A DNA stretch of 64,000 nucleotides from Chloroflexota bacterium. GTDB lineage: Bacteria > Chloroflexota > UBA6077 > JACCZL01. The stretch lies in NCBI GenBank assembly GCA_020850535.1, contig JADZEM010000118.1:1-64000 (forward strand), given 5' to 3'. Position 1 is the stretch's first letter. Each line of letters begins with the position of its first letter. This document shows, in pieces, positions 1-9,286 of this stretch. The notes below the pieces were generated by a model, which worked only from the letters and a program-made list of their open reading frames with translations, ran no database searches and had not been told where the DNA came from. The translations under genes and the position numbers were made by a program.

Positions 1-147
1 GTCGCTGCGCGACGCTCCAGTCGCACCAGTGCCTGCCGTTCCCGACGGCCGTCGCGCAGCGACGGCGTGACTGTAGGCGGGGACTTCAGTCCCCGACCGC
101 CCGTTCCATGATGCTTCGGGTACACCAATGAACATGCAATCGCCCTG
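1..147. repeat. MITE-like dispersed repeat, copy A (cut by window start)
   Basis: The right part of a palindromic repeat that recurs at 161-374, 47738-47954 and 57821-58035, with a shortened form at 7755-7858. Visible parts are a GTCGCTGCGCGAC / GTCGCGCAGCGAC inverted pair, a GGGGACTTCAGTCCCC hairpin and the terminal AACATGCAATCGCCCTG. Its left end lies outside the window. No coding content is evident. Confidence 0.85.
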
Positions 148-160
148 AGTCACGAACCGG

Positions 161-374
161 AGCGATTGCATGTCGATGTCGTCGTGCCGCCGCGTCGGGG
201 CTTGAAAGCCCCGCCTACACGCATGCAGTCGCTGCGCGACGCTCCAGTCGCACCAGTGCCTGCCGTTCCCGGCGGCCGTCGCGCAGCGACTGAATGACTG
301 TAGGCGGGGACTTCAGTCCCCGACCGCCCGTCCCATGATGCTTCGGGTACACCAATGAACATGCAATCGCCCTG
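161..374. repeat. MITE-like dispersed repeat, copy B
   Basis: A nearly full copy. The left terminus is degraded (AGCGATTGCATG instead of CAGGGCGATTGCATG) and the right terminus is intact (AACATGCAATCGCCCTG). Internally it has the two small hairpins GGGGCTTGAAAGCCCC and GGGGACTTCAGTCCCC around a central inverted GTCGCTGCGCGAC pair. It lies 13 bp after copy A. No flanking duplication is clear, so the pair may be a nested or rearranged insertion. Confidence 0.85.
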
Positions 375-421
375 CTCGCCGGCCGTGGCCGCCGGCCGTG
401 ACCGGCGAGCAGGGCGATTGC
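363..421. repeat. 20-bp perfect inverted repeat at the repeat edge
   Basis: GCAATCGCCCTGCTCGCCGG at 363-382 is exactly repeated in inverse at 402-421, with a 19-nt GC-rich spacer. The outer part is the repeat terminus. The inner CTCGCCGG extends the symmetry beyond the repeat family. It could act as a transcription barrier before the next gene, or it could be a fused pair of repeat ends. Confidence 0.7.
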
Positions 422-479
422 ACGTGAGATGATCGCATGGCTTTCGCGGGGCCGAGGCATCCTGGTAGAGTTCGGCGCA

Positions 480-1754
480 ATGGCGCGCGGACGCTGGCTC
501 GGCATCGGCTTCCTCGTCGTGGGCATCGCATTGATGGCGTATGCGGCCGCGCCGCTCGTCACGTCCCGGGCTGCCGATGCCCGTGTCTACTATCGAGGCC
601 TGGCCCTGCAGACGCAGGCCTACACCTGGCGACACCTTGCCTACGCGGGCGGCACGCAGTCCTGCGAACAGGCCCCGTACCTGACCTATCGCCGCGATCT
701 CCTCAACAACTTGATCGCCGACCATTGGTACGTCGCGCTCCAGGTGCGGGCGGACGCCGCGCTGGTCGCCGGCGGCGACGACGCGTACCGCTGTCAGGTC
801 GAGAAGGCCTTGCCCTGGATGGAGTGGCTGTGGAGTCCGTCTCATTCGGGCTATGCGCCGCGCGCCGACCTCGACGGCGCGAATCCGACGCTCCAGGATG
901 TCTACGCCGACGACAACGCCGTTATCGGGCTGGCCTTCCTCGACATCGCGCGGGTCACGAAGGATCCTCGTATCCGTGCGCGGGCCATGCAGGGCGCGGT
1001 CCGCGCCGCGAAGTTCCCGCTGACGGCCGGCCTCTGGGACGGCGAGTTCGGCGGCGGCCTCTGGTGGACAAACCAGCGCGACGGCCTTGGGGAGGGCAAA
1101 CCGGCTCAGTCGACGGCGCTGTTGGCCTATGTCATGGCCGAGCTGTACGCCGAGACCGGCGACCCGGTCTACCGCCAGCATGCGCTCGACTCGCTGGCGT
1201 GGCTGGACCGGTACCTCTGGAGCGAGCACCACCAGCTGTACGCGTACAGCGTGCGCTACTCGCGGCGGAACCCGGGACAGATCGTTAAGACGGACCGCTA
1301 CTTCGGCTACGACCAGGCGATTGTCATTCAGGCGTTGCTGGCGCTGCACCGCATCGAGCCGGAGGGCACGACCTATCTGGCCCGCGCCCGGCAGATCGCC
1401 CGGGCGACCGATCGCCTGTTCTGGCAGCCGGAGCTTGGCGGCTACACTCTCGAAGCCGACGTGCCCGACCAGTACCCGTCGTACAGCGTCTGGATCTCCG
1501 AGGCGTTGATCGAGCTGTATCAGGCCGACGGCGACCGGCTCTGGCTGGATCGGGCGCGCGCAAACTACGACACGCTCGAAGCGCGATTTCGCGTCGGCTC
1601 GGACGGCGGCTACTATTACCGTCTGTTCCCGTGTCGCGACGAGTTCGCCGTGCTGTGTCGGCCCGGCGAGCAGTACGGACTCGACCGGAACATCTACACG
1701 CTGTCACAGGCGATGATGCAGCGCGTGGCTGCGTTGCTCGCCGCCGCGTCGTGA
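480..1754 (+). CDS. Membrane-anchored six-hairpin glycosidase-like protein (GH76-like)
   Basis: About 424 residues from the ATG at 480. An earlier in-frame ATG at 429 would add 17 residues, but the 480 start puts a hydrophobic signal or anchor (about residues 6-24) right at the N-terminus. The rest has the repeated Tyr/Trp-rich helical-hairpin pattern of the six-hairpin glycosidase superfamily. A YADDN motif carries an Asp pair in the place where GH76 alpha-1,6-mannanases keep their catalytic aspartates, followed by GLWDGEFGGGLWW. It is likely exported and acts on a surface or environmental glycan; the substrate cannot be read. Neighbouring GT-C glycosyltransferase genes fit a sugar-related role. 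The fold is fairly secure and the activity is inferred. Confidence 0.65.
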   Translation: MARGRWLGIGFLVVGIALMAYAAAPLVTSRAADARVYYRGLALQTQAYTWRHLAYAGGTQSCEQAPYLTYRRDLLNNLIADHWYVALQVRADAALVAGGDDAYRCQVEKALPWMEWLWSPSHSGYAPRADLDGANPTLQDVYADDNAVIGLAFLDIARVTKDPRIRARAMQGAVRAAKFPLTAGLWDGEFGGGLWWTNQRDGLGEGKPAQSTALLAYVMAELYAETGDPVYRQHALDSLAWLDRYLWSEHHQLYAYSVRYSRRNPGQIVKTDRYFGYDQAIVIQALLALHRIEPEGTTYLARARQIARATDRLFWQPELGGYTLEADVPDQYPSYSVWISEALIELYQADGDRLWLDRARANYDTLEARFRVGSDGGYYYRLFPCRDEFAVLCRPGEQYGLDRNIYTLSQAMMQRVAALLAAAS

Positions 1755-1857
1755 CCGCGAACGTAGCCGAGCACAGCGGCACGTGTCGGCGGCCCGCTGC
1801 ACAGTACCAGAGAAGGTCAGATCGTCGCGGACCAGTGCGACCAGAAGAAGGGGTGAC

Positions 1858-2235
1858 ATGAGGAAGATTCGCATCTCGGTGGGGAACGTCGTGCAGACGG
1901 CGACCCTGAACGACACGCAGACGGCCGAACTGGTCTGGGATGCCCTCCCGTTCGACATCTCGGGCAGCCGCTGGGGTGACGAGATCTACTTCTCGATCCC
2001 CGTCCACACCGGCACCGAGAAGGGACAGGCGACCGTCGGCGCGGGCGACCTCGCCTACTGGGAGCCGGGCAACGCGTTCTGCCTGTTCTGGGGGCCGACT
2101 CCGATGAGCCGGGGCAACGAGATCCGACCGGCCAATCCAGTGACGGTGTTCGGAAAGCTCGACGGCAACCCGAAGGAGTTCGACAGCTTCCGCTCGGGTA
2201 CGCGGGTCAAAGTGGAGCGCGTCGAAGACGCGTAG
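1858..2235 (+). CDS. Cyclophilin-like fold protein (DUF369/TM1367 type)
   Basis: A 125-residue cytoplasmic protein starting at the ATG at 1858, preceded by a good AGAAGAAGGGG ribosome-binding site. It resembles the small cyclophilin-like beta-barrel family typified by TM1367: RWGDEIYFSIP near residues 40-50, then a LAYWEPGNAFCLFWGPTP stretch and a C-terminal short beta strand. Members of this family lack a demonstrated prolyl isomerase function. The gene lies 103 bp after the glycosidase-like gene in the same direction and may be co-transcribed with it. Family recognition is by pattern only; the role is unknown. Confidence 0.7.
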   Translation: MRKIRISVGNVVQTATLNDTQTAELVWDALPFDISGSRWGDEIYFSIPVHTGTEKGQATVGAGDLAYWEPGNAFCLFWGPTPMSRGNEIRPANPVTVFGKLDGNPKEFDSFRSGTRVKVERVEDA

Positions 2236-2376
2236 TGCGCCGTCGCCTCGGTGCCGCGAGCGGTCAGGCGCGCTGAACGTGGCCTTGGCCAGACGAGGCA
2301 GAGCGACTGGCGCGGGATTCCCTCTCTGACAGAATTGACATTTCGACAGAATGCGGTTCGTCTCACGTGCTGATGC

Positions 2377-3723
2377 TCACGGAGGGGACTCACCGAGCCG
2401 CGCGCGTTCTGCCGCTCGCTGGCTCCAGCGACACCACGCGACGGTGATGGCGACCGCGAGGAGCAGGAATCCGACGCGGCCGGTCAGCAACACGGCCGGC
2501 CCACTCAGGTGCGCCTCGATGGGGTGACCCCAGCTCAGGACGCGCAGCGGGCCGGCCAGCAGGAGCAGGAACACGCTCCAGGCCACGGCGGCCGGCAGCC
2601 AGCGTCGTCGGACTGAGCGGCTCGGCGAGCAGAGCGCCAGCCGCAAGGCCGCAACCAGGCCGGGCAACAGCATGAAGAAGTGGTTCAGCTCTGAGAGGGG
2701 GCCGAACACGAAGAGCAGGCTCAGCAGCAGTCCGCTCTCGGCGAGCAGGACGAGGCCCGGCTGCTCGACCAGATCCGAGGCAGCCTCGTCTGGGCCAGCA
2801 GCCAGCGGACCGAATGGCATCGACCAGCGCCAGACACCGCCGACGACGACGGCAATCGCGGCGTTCGCCAAGGACGCCAGCAACGGACTGACGACCCAGG
2901 GTGTGGCGAACGGCGTGTCCGTGAACAGGCGCAGCCACAGGCCCGAGAGCGCGTGATTGTAGGGGAACGCAGCGAAGGCAGGCGACGCTGCGTACCGCGA
3001 TGCACCTGCCCAGGCGTCGACGAGCGTCAGTCCGCTGCCGAGGCTCGGCAAGAAGGACGCCACGAGGATCAGGGCGCCTGTCATGCACATGCTGACCGTG
3101 GCGCGCCACTGCTGCCGCCAGCACAGGAGGAGGAGCAGCACGGCCAGGAACGGTTTCCCTGACGCCGTTAGCCCGAGCAGCAGTCCGGCGGCGACAGGCC
3201 GGCCCCTGGCCAGGAGCACCAGGCCGCCGCTGCCCAGCAGGACGAGCAGCAGGTCAAGCTGTCCGTGATAGACGTTGTCGCGCACGGCGTATGCCAGCGT
3301 CGCAGCACCCGCCACAAGCCCGACGATGGGCCAGGGGACGGGCTGCCGAAACGCACGCAGCAGCAGCACGAGGCTGGCCAGGAAGCTGACCAGGCAGAAC
3401 AGCGACCACACGAGGTGTCCGCTCCGACCCGGCAGCGCCAGGGCCAGCGGCGCGACCATCCAGGCCACGGCTGGCGGGTACACGTATCCGTAGAGCACGG
3501 CGCCGTCTTCGCCGGGAACCTGGAAGGCATACGGATCGCCGCCCGCCACGAGCGTCAACGCCGCGTGCGCGTACAGGTCGTAGTCGACCCAGACTCCGTC
3601 GGGTGGCGTCCCCGCCCAGAGCCGAACGATCCAGGCAAGGCCAGCCACGAGCAGCAGCCCACCCAGCGCGACGGCGGCGTCAACCCGCCAAAGGACTCGC
3701 GGCGTCACTATGCGCAGCACCAT
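2377..3723 (-). CDS. GT87/DUF2029-type polytopic glycosyltransferase
   Basis: A 448-residue integral membrane protein. The ATG at 3723 has a GGGGGAG ribosome-binding site just upstream. About ten hydrophobic segments are seen. Marks of the GT87 (DUF2029) family are an acidic DYDLYAHA region after the first membrane segment, GGDPY, the YVYPP motif near residue 77, and GQLDLLL followed by a GKPFL motif. Family members transfer mannose or arabinose from polyprenyl phosphate donors outside the membrane. It follows two other GT-C genes on the same strand (85-bp gap), so the three probably form one surface-glycan assembly operon. The sugar and acceptor are unknown. Confidence 0.75.
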   Translation of the reverse strand: MVLRIVTPRVLWRVDAAVALGGLLLVAGLAWIVRLWAGTPPDGVWVDYDLYAHAALTLVAGGDPYAFQVPGEDGAVLYGYVYPPAVAWMVAPLALALPGRSGHLVWSLFCLVSFLASLVLLLRAFRQPVPWPIVGLVAGAATLAYAVRDNVYHGQLDLLLVLLGSGGLVLLARGRPVAAGLLLGLTASGKPFLAVLLLLLCWRQQWRATVSMCMTGALILVASFLPSLGSGLTLVDAWAGASRYAASPAFAAFPYNHALSGLWLRLFTDTPFATPWVVSPLLASLANAAIAVVVGGVWRWSMPFGPLAAGPDEAASDLVEQPGLVLLAESGLLLSLLFVFGPLSELNHFFMLLPGLVAALRLALCSPSRSVRRRWLPAAVAWSVFLLLLAGPLRVLSWGHPIEAHLSGPAVLLTGRVGFLLLAVAITVAWCRWSQRAAERARLGESPP

Positions 3724-3808
3724 GCTCCCCCGCGCCCGGATGCTCCTCCACAGCCGAGTGTTCGCATGCATACACGAGCCGTTGGGGCGGCAGGTGCTGC
3801 GTACAGGG

Positions 3809-5512
3809 TCACCGGCCGGCCGGCGTCTGCTGACGGAGCCGGTAGATCGCCACGTCGCCGTAGTTCTTGTGACGGACCACCAGCTCGTAGGTGGCGCGGC
3901 GGTCCAACTCGTTGTAGAGCAGCCGTTCGATGCGCCGATCCGTGGCGATCTTCGCATCCGTGATGACGAAGTCGGGCCGCACCTCGTCCAGGAACTGGGC
4001 GGCGGACATGCCGTCGGTTCGCTCCAGCCGCTCGTAGACGTAGACATCGACGAACGGGTGCTCCGACATGCCGACCCAGTAGAGCGGCGGGGCGAGGATG
4101 CGCGCACCCGGCCCGGCCAGCTCCTTGAGCTGACTGGTGAGCTGGGTGTACTCCTGACCGGCCCGGTAGCGGCGGGCCTGGATGTAGTTGTCCCAGGCCC
4201 GGTCTTCCAGCTTCATCGGCCAGATCGCCACGCCGCCGACCAGCAGCGCGAGCAGGGCGGCGCTGGCAGCGGCCGGCAACCATGAGGCCGCGACCACAGG
4301 CGTGCCGGCAGTGGGCGCCGGCGACACCGCCTCATGTGGCTGCGCCAGCGACGTGCGACCCACGATCCAGACCGCCGCCCGCTCCAGTACCCGCGCCAGC
4401 AGCAGCATGTACAGCGGATAGGTCAGCAGCATGTAGTACTTCGACTTCGTGCTGACGGCCACGATGAAGAACGCGCCGGCGAACAGCAACCCGAGCCAGA
4501 TCAAGCGGGCCGGGTAGGAGCCGCGAACGGCCATCCACAGGCCGCCGGCCAGGCCGACCAGCACGACGGCCAGCTCCAACGGCTCCTCGCCGAAGTAGTC
4601 CTGGTAGCGGGCGATCTCGTTGGTCACCATCGCCGCGAGCTTCGCTGCGATGCCGCCGGTGGCGCGGGCGGCAGGCGGCGCTTTGTCCACGCCGACCCAG
4701 TAGCTCAGCCCGCCGACGAAGCCGGCCGGGTCAGGCACGAAGCGGATCAGCAGGTAGTAGCCGACCGCCGCCACGCCGCCGCCGAAGAATGCCCAGAACA
4801 CCGGCCGGCGCAAGAGATCCCGCCAGCCGAGGCGCAGCAGGAAGGCCAGCCCGACCAGCGGAAAGAACGCGATGCCGTTCGGGTGCGTGTCCACGACCAG
4901 CACCAGCAGCAGGCCGGACAGGAACGCGTACACCAGCGGTCGGCGGCGAGCGGAGTCCAGGGCACGCTCGGCCAGCAGCAACGCGCCGAGAACGATGGCA
5001 ACCACCTGGATGTCCGGCCGCAGCGTGTGGGTAGCGACCAGGAACGGGTTCGAGATGGCCATCAGCGCGGCGGCTGCCAGCCCGACGCGCCGATTCCAGT
5101 ACCGTCTGCCGACCCAGTAGATCAGCAGCAGGACGAGGCCGCCCCACAGCAGCGAGGTCAGCCGCAGCTGGAAGACACCCAGGCCGAACAGGCGGAAGAT
5201 CAGCGCGGCGGTCGCGCCCTGCAAGCCGCCATTGCCCCAGGTCGAGAATCCCCGGTGGGCGTTCATCCGTTCGGCGGTGGGGTCCACGCGGGCGGCGGCC
5301 CAGAACAGGTTCGCCTCGCGGCCCTCGTCGTTGATGAGCGGCGGCCAGCGGGTCAGGCCGGGCATCAGCACCACGACGTACAGTGCGATGAGCGCGACGA
5401 CGGCAAGGTCGAACGCGCGGCCGGGATTCGCCGTCAGGGCGCGCGGCAGACGCGCGCTGAGCCGATCTGGCGGGATGCTGTGTGAGCCGCCGGCGGTCGT
5501 GGCGGTCGCCAT
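3809..5512 (-). CDS. GT39/ArnT-like polytopic glycosyltransferase
   Basis: 567 residues with about ten to twelve membrane segments and a C-terminal soluble region. An Asp-Glu pair (LINDEGREANLFW, residues 60-72) sits in the first extracytoplasmic loop, where PMT/ArnT family enzymes keep their catalytic aspartate. The enzymes use polyprenyl-phosphate sugars. The ATG overlaps the stop of the upstream gene by one base (TGATG), which indicates translational coupling. Another GT gene follows downstream. Donor and acceptor are unknown. Confidence 0.72.
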   Translation of the reverse strand: MATATTAGGSHSIPPDRLSARLPRALTANPGRAFDLAVVALIALYVVVLMPGLTRWPPLINDEGREANLFWAAARVDPTAERMNAHRGFSTWGNGGLQGATAALIFRLFGLGVFQLRLTSLLWGGLVLLLIYWVGRRYWNRRVGLAAAALMAISNPFLVATHTLRPDIQVVAIVLGALLLAERALDSARRRPLVYAFLSGLLLVLVVDTHPNGIAFFPLVGLAFLLRLGWRDLLRRPVFWAFFGGGVAAVGYYLLIRFVPDPAGFVGGLSYWVGVDKAPPAARATGGIAAKLAAMVTNEIARYQDYFGEEPLELAVVLVGLAGGLWMAVRGSYPARLIWLGLLFAGAFFIVAVSTKSKYYMLLTYPLYMLLLARVLERAAVWIVGRTSLAQPHEAVSPAPTAGTPVVAASWLPAAASAALLALLVGGVAIWPMKLEDRAWDNYIQARRYRAGQEYTQLTSQLKELAGPGARILAPPLYWVGMSEHPFVDVYVYERLERTDGMSAAQFLDEVRPDFVITDAKIATDRRIERLLYNELDRRATYELVVRHKNYGDVAIYRLRQQTPAGR

Positions 5513-7731
5513 CAGCGGGCGCGCTCCGCCGTGGCCGCGCCGCCCCGCGTGTCGAGGACGACGTACCAGCCGTCGTCGTGCACGACCTTCCAGCTCGACG
5601 GAAGGTCAGCCAGAGACAGCGAGTAGGCGGTCACCCGGATCAGCTCAAGGGTGGCCGCGCTCTCCAGACGGATCTCGTTGCGGCCAGCCCGCAGCTGGAC
5701 GTCGCGCCGAACGTCAGCCCAGGTATCCCGGGGTAGCTCGCTGTCCGCGATGGTGGTGGAGACGCCGTTCACCGTCAGCGTGCCGAGGGCGGCACGGGCC
5801 TGATTGCGGCGCTTGGCGCGCAGCACCAGGGTGGCGGTGCGGTCGGTGGGGCTGCTGATCGCCAGCGCGACGCGATTGTCGGGAGAGACGCGCAGGTACT
5901 CGTAGTGGTTGGTCTCGACGAGCTGGCCAGTCCCACGCGCGCCTTCCGCCGAGACGAGGCCATCGGCCGGCACATCCACGCCGGCCAGCCGGTCGCCAAG
6001 CTGCTTGAGCACCACGTAGCGCGCGGCGTACTTCTCGGCCACGCTGACGAGCGTGGCCGGATCGCCGTTGTAGGCGCGGACGAGATCGTTCGAGCGCTCG
6101 GCCTCGCCGAAGCCGGTCATGCGCTGCACGTCGTAGGCGAGCTTGATGGCGGCGGTCGGGTGCAGGTACACGACCTTCTGGCCGGCGTAGTACCAGACGA
6201 GCGTCGCCTCGGGGGTCGGCGCGAGGACGGTGCGCGGGCCGTCTCGGCGGGCTTCGGCGGCCAGGAATGGACCGAAGGCGAAGTTGCCGTCCAGCTCCCA
6301 GCGCTGATCGGCGAACTCGGGCTGGTTCCAGAATTCGCCCACCCGCTCGGCGGTGCCGATGGACCCCGGGACCGACGCCACCAGGCCGACCGCGACCAGG
6401 ATTCCGACCGCCAGCGTCGTGCGCGGTTTGAGCGGCCGAAGGATGCCGACGACCAGCGCCATACCGGCCATCAGCATCAGCGGCTGCGATGCGAACTGCC
6501 AGAGGCGGCGCGGAAAGAACGTGTCGCCGCCCGGGAAGCCAGTCGGGCGGAAGATCGCCAGCACGACGGGAACCAGGAACCACGTGAGCAGCAGCAGCGC
6601 CGCGAGCGAGCGCTCGCGCACCAGCCGCTGCGCGAAGAAGTAGAGGGCGATGGGCGCCAGGATCAGGAAGACGCCGAATTCGGCCGGGAACTCTTCGAGG
6701 GCCAGCTTGACCGGCACCCGATAGGCCGGCATGTTGACGCTGAACGAGCCGCTCTGCGCCAGCTCGACCAGCTGCCAGATCCACCAGAAGGCTGAGAGTC
6801 CGAGCGCCACGGCGGTCGTGACGATGCTCACGTTCACCATCGGACGGAACAGGTCGCGGCGCAGCAGCAGCACCAGCACAAAGTAGATCGCGATGAGCGG
6901 CGCGGCGAAAACGGCGGTCTGGGTGTGGGCCAGGATCATCAGGCCGAAGGCGAGGCCAGCCAGCGCACCGCCCGGCCGCCAGCCATCGACGACGCCTCGG
7001 TAGACGCACCCCAGCCCGAGCGGCAGCAGCAGGAAGGCGATGTCGCGCGGGAAGACCGGGAAGAAGTTGTGCTGTCCGACGAACAGCGCGTCCACCCAGA
7101 CCCGATCTTCGGTAGTCTTGATCGCCCCTGCAAACGTCGAGAAGAACGCGCCAACCAGCGCCGACGGCCGGTCCAGGCCAAGGACGCGGGCCAGCCAGTA
7201 GGCCGCCAGCGGTGTGAGCGGCGCGAAGACGATCGAGATGACGCGGATCGCCTCCGTCAGCTCGATGTGGGCCAGCGAACCGATGGCCGCCGCCGTGTAG
7301 TGAAAGAGTGGCGAGTAGAAGGCGGGGAGCCCGGCGTACGGTCCACCCGGCAGCAGCTCTCCCGACTGGATCTCGGCCATCACCGCGCGGTGGTAGATGG
7401 TGTCGCCGGTCCAGAGCCACGTCTTGTGGACGAATACGCCGCCCTGGATGAAGAGGGCCGCCAGGGCGATGGCCCCGAGCAAGGCGAGCGTCCGGCGAGT
7501 TGAGAGGACGAAGCTGTCAGCGCCCGTAGCGACAGCGTCGCCGCTGGCGACCGCGGGAGCCGTCACGCGCGGCAACGCGTCCGATGGCGAGGAGACAGAG
7601 CGTGGCTCGGCGAAGCTCATGCTGGCAGTCGGGTCGCTCTGTCCACGAGTAGGGCTCACCAGGAGGCGCGCCTTCTGCGCCAGCCTCTTAAGACTGAGTG
7701 ACTGTATCAGACGGTCCGGCCGCCGAGCCAC
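5512..7731 (-). CDS. Large polytopic membrane protein, GT-C glycosyltransferase-like
   Basis: Up to 739 residues from a GTG at 7731. An ATG at 7620 (residue 38) is also possible, and neither has a strong ribosome-binding site. After a variable N-terminus comes a hydrophobic half with about eleven membrane segments. Its first loop contains GDTIYHRAVMAEIQSG, like the acidic first loop of GT-C enzymes. The C-terminal 250 residues are soluble and contain beta-rich sequence. It is the first gene of a three-gene operon with two other GT-C proteins and is coupled to the next by a one-base overlap. Polysaccharide or glycolipid assembly is the best inference. Confidence 0.6.
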   Translation of the reverse strand: MARRPDRLIQSLSLKRLAQKARLLVSPTRGQSDPTASMSFAEPRSVSSPSDALPRVTAPAVASGDAVATGADSFVLSTRRTLALLGAIALAALFIQGGVFVHKTWLWTGDTIYHRAVMAEIQSGELLPGGPYAGLPAFYSPLFHYTAAAIGSLAHIELTEAIRVISIVFAPLTPLAAYWLARVLGLDRPSALVGAFFSTFAGAIKTTEDRVWVDALFVGQHNFFPVFPRDIAFLLLPLGLGCVYRGVVDGWRPGGALAGLAFGLMILAHTQTAVFAAPLIAIYFVLVLLLRRDLFRPMVNVSIVTTAVALGLSAFWWIWQLVELAQSGSFSVNMPAYRVPVKLALEEFPAEFGVFLILAPIALYFFAQRLVRERSLAALLLLTWFLVPVVLAIFRPTGFPGGDTFFPRRLWQFASQPLMLMAGMALVVGILRPLKPRTTLAVGILVAVGLVASVPGSIGTAERVGEFWNQPEFADQRWELDGNFAFGPFLAAEARRDGPRTVLAPTPEATLVWYYAGQKVVYLHPTAAIKLAYDVQRMTGFGEAERSNDLVRAYNGDPATLVSVAEKYAARYVVLKQLGDRLAGVDVPADGLVSAEGARGTGQLVETNHYEYLRVSPDNRVALAISSPTDRTATLVLRAKRRNQARAALGTLTVNGVSTTIADSELPRDTWADVRRDVQLRAGRNEIRLESAATLELIRVTAYSLSLADLPSSWKVVHDDGWYVVLDTRGGAATAERAR

Positions 7732-7754
7732 CGAATCGCTCGCGGCGCCCAGGC

Positions 7755-7858
7755 CACGTGCATGATGAGCGCATCGTGCAGCGTCGTCGGAGCTTGAAAG
7801 CCCCGCCTACCCGACACCGTCGCGCTTCGGGAACGCCAGTGACCGTGCAATCGCCCTG
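7755..7858. repeat. MITE-like dispersed repeat, shortened copy C
   Basis: About 104 bp with GTCGTCGGAGCTTGAAAGCCCCGCCTAC and the end GTGCAATCGCCCTG, matching the family. It lacks the central palindrome and the second arm. Probably an internally deleted, old copy between the GT operon and the aminotransferase gene. Confidence 0.65.
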
Positions 7859-7983
7859 CTGCGGCGGCAAGATACGGCCCGCCTGCCTGAACGGCGGTCA
7901 GGCAACCGGGCTACACTGGGCTGCGTCGCGACTCGGCGGGGGGCTAGCTGGCGGCGCAGACCTGCGAACGGGGGCCAGTTCCG

Positions 7984-9201
7984 ATGTCCGACGCGCCACG
8001 CCGCTTGCCGCCCGACCTCGCCTATGACGCCGCGGCCGACGCCCGTCACCAGGAGCTGCGCGGCCAGTTCCTGCTGCGGCCTGACGTCACGTTCCTGAAC
8101 CACGGCTCGTTCGGGGCCTGCCCGCGCTCGGTCTTCGAGCGGTACCAGGCGTGGCAACTTGAGCTGGAACAGCAGCCCGTCGAGTTCATCGGGCGGCGGG
8201 CGACGGCGCTGATGGCCGAGGCTCGGGCCGCGCTCGCAGCGTACCTCGGCGCGGACGCCGACGAGGTCGTCTACTTCCAGAACGTGACGGCGGCCCTCAA
8301 CGTCGTGGCGCGCTCGCTGCCGCTGCGCGCGGGCGACGAGATCCTGACTACCAACCACGAGTACGGTGCGCTCGACCGGACCTGGACGTTCGTCTGCCAG
8401 AAGACGGGGGCACGGTACGTCAACCAGCCGCTGCCGAGCCGACTCGACGATCCCCACGATGTCGTCGAAGCGGTCTGGTCGGGTGTCACGCCACGCACAC
8501 GAGTGCTGTTCCTCAGCCACATCACCTCGCCCACGGCCCTGATCCTGCCGGTTGCCGAGCTGATCGCGCGGGTTAGGGCGGCCGGCATCTGGACGGTGAT
8601 CGACGGCGCGCACGCCCCGGGCCAGGTCGACCTGGACCTTCATGCGCTGGGGGCCGATTTCTACGGTGGCAACTGCCACAAGTGGCTGTGCGCGCCGAAG
8701 GGGGCCGGCTTTCTGTACGCCCAGAGGGACGTTCAGCACCTGCTGGAACCGCAGATCGTCAGCTGGGGCTGGCAGGCCCGCGACCCGAGCGGCTCGCGGT
8801 TCGTGGACGAGCAGGAGTACCAGGGCACGCGCGACATCTCGGCGTTCCTGACGGTGCCAGCAGCCATCGAGTTCTTGCAGGCGAACGACTGGCCGCGTGT
8901 TCGCGCCGAGTGCCACCAGCTGGTGCGGATGGCCCGTGAGGAGATCGCGGAGATCACCGGGCTGCCACCGCTGACGCCCGACTCGCCGGCCTGGTTCGCG
9001 CAGTTGGGCGCGATCCCGCTGCCGCCGGGTGACGAGAAGGCGTTCAAGGCCCGGCTCTACGACGAGTACCGGGTCGAAGCACCGATTGTCGCCTGGGCGG
9101 GCCAGCGGTTCGTGCGGGTATCGGCGCAGGGCTACACGACGCAGGCCGACATCGAGCGGCTGACGCGCGCCGTCGGCGAGATCCTCGCGTCCGAACGCTG
9201 A
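7984..9201 (+). CDS. Class V aminotransferase, isopenicillin-N-epimerase-like
   Basis: A 405-residue PLP-dependent fold type I enzyme. FLNHGSFGACP near residue 37, IDGAHAPGQ near residue 208 (the Asp that contacts the PLP ring) and NCHKWLCAPKG near residue 230 (the Schiff-base Lys) match the isopenicillin N epimerase/CefD-like branch of the class V family. Related proteins include epimerases, cysteine desulfurase-like enzymes and ergothioneine lyases, so the exact reaction is open. No beta-lactam genes are nearby, so a role in that pathway is unlikely. The gene stands alone and ends in a hairpin shared with the convergent tatA-like gene. Confidence 0.85.
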   Translation: MSDAPRRLPPDLAYDAAADARHQELRGQFLLRPDVTFLNHGSFGACPRSVFERYQAWQLELEQQPVEFIGRRATALMAEARAALAAYLGADADEVVYFQNVTAALNVVARSLPLRAGDEILTTNHEYGALDRTWTFVCQKTGARYVNQPLPSRLDDPHDVVEAVWSGVTPRTRVLFLSHITSPTALILPVAELIARVRAAGIWTVIDGAHAPGQVDLDLHALGADFYGGNCHKWLCAPKGAGFLYAQRDVQHLLEPQIVSWGWQARDPSGSRFVDEQEYQGTRDISAFLTVPAAIEFLQANDWPRVRAECHQLVRMAREEIAEITGLPPLTPDSPAWFAQLGAIPLPPGDEKAFKARLYDEYRVEAPIVAWAGQRFVRVSAQGYTTQADIERLTRAVGEILASER

Positions 9202-9231
9202 GCGACCGGGCAGGATTCAGCGGGCAACGCG

Positions 9232-9260
9232 AAGCGCCCTGGCAGTCTGCCAGGGCGCTT
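9232..9260. terminator. Hairpin between convergent genes
   Basis: AAGCGCCCTGGCA and its exact inverse complement with a 3-nt loop form a 13-bp stem. It lies 30 bp after the aminotransferase stop and 26 bp after the tatA-like stop on the other strand. The symmetry and AA/TT flanks suit a bidirectional terminator. Confidence 0.7.
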
Positions 9261-9286
9261 GAACGGTTCGGCGTCGGGCGTAGAGT

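Noticed and set aside
429-479. Longer N-terminus for the glycosidase-like protein
   Set aside because: The ATG at 429 adds a polar segment before the signal-like helix and lies at the edge of the repeat. The ATG at 480 gives a proper N-terminal signal.
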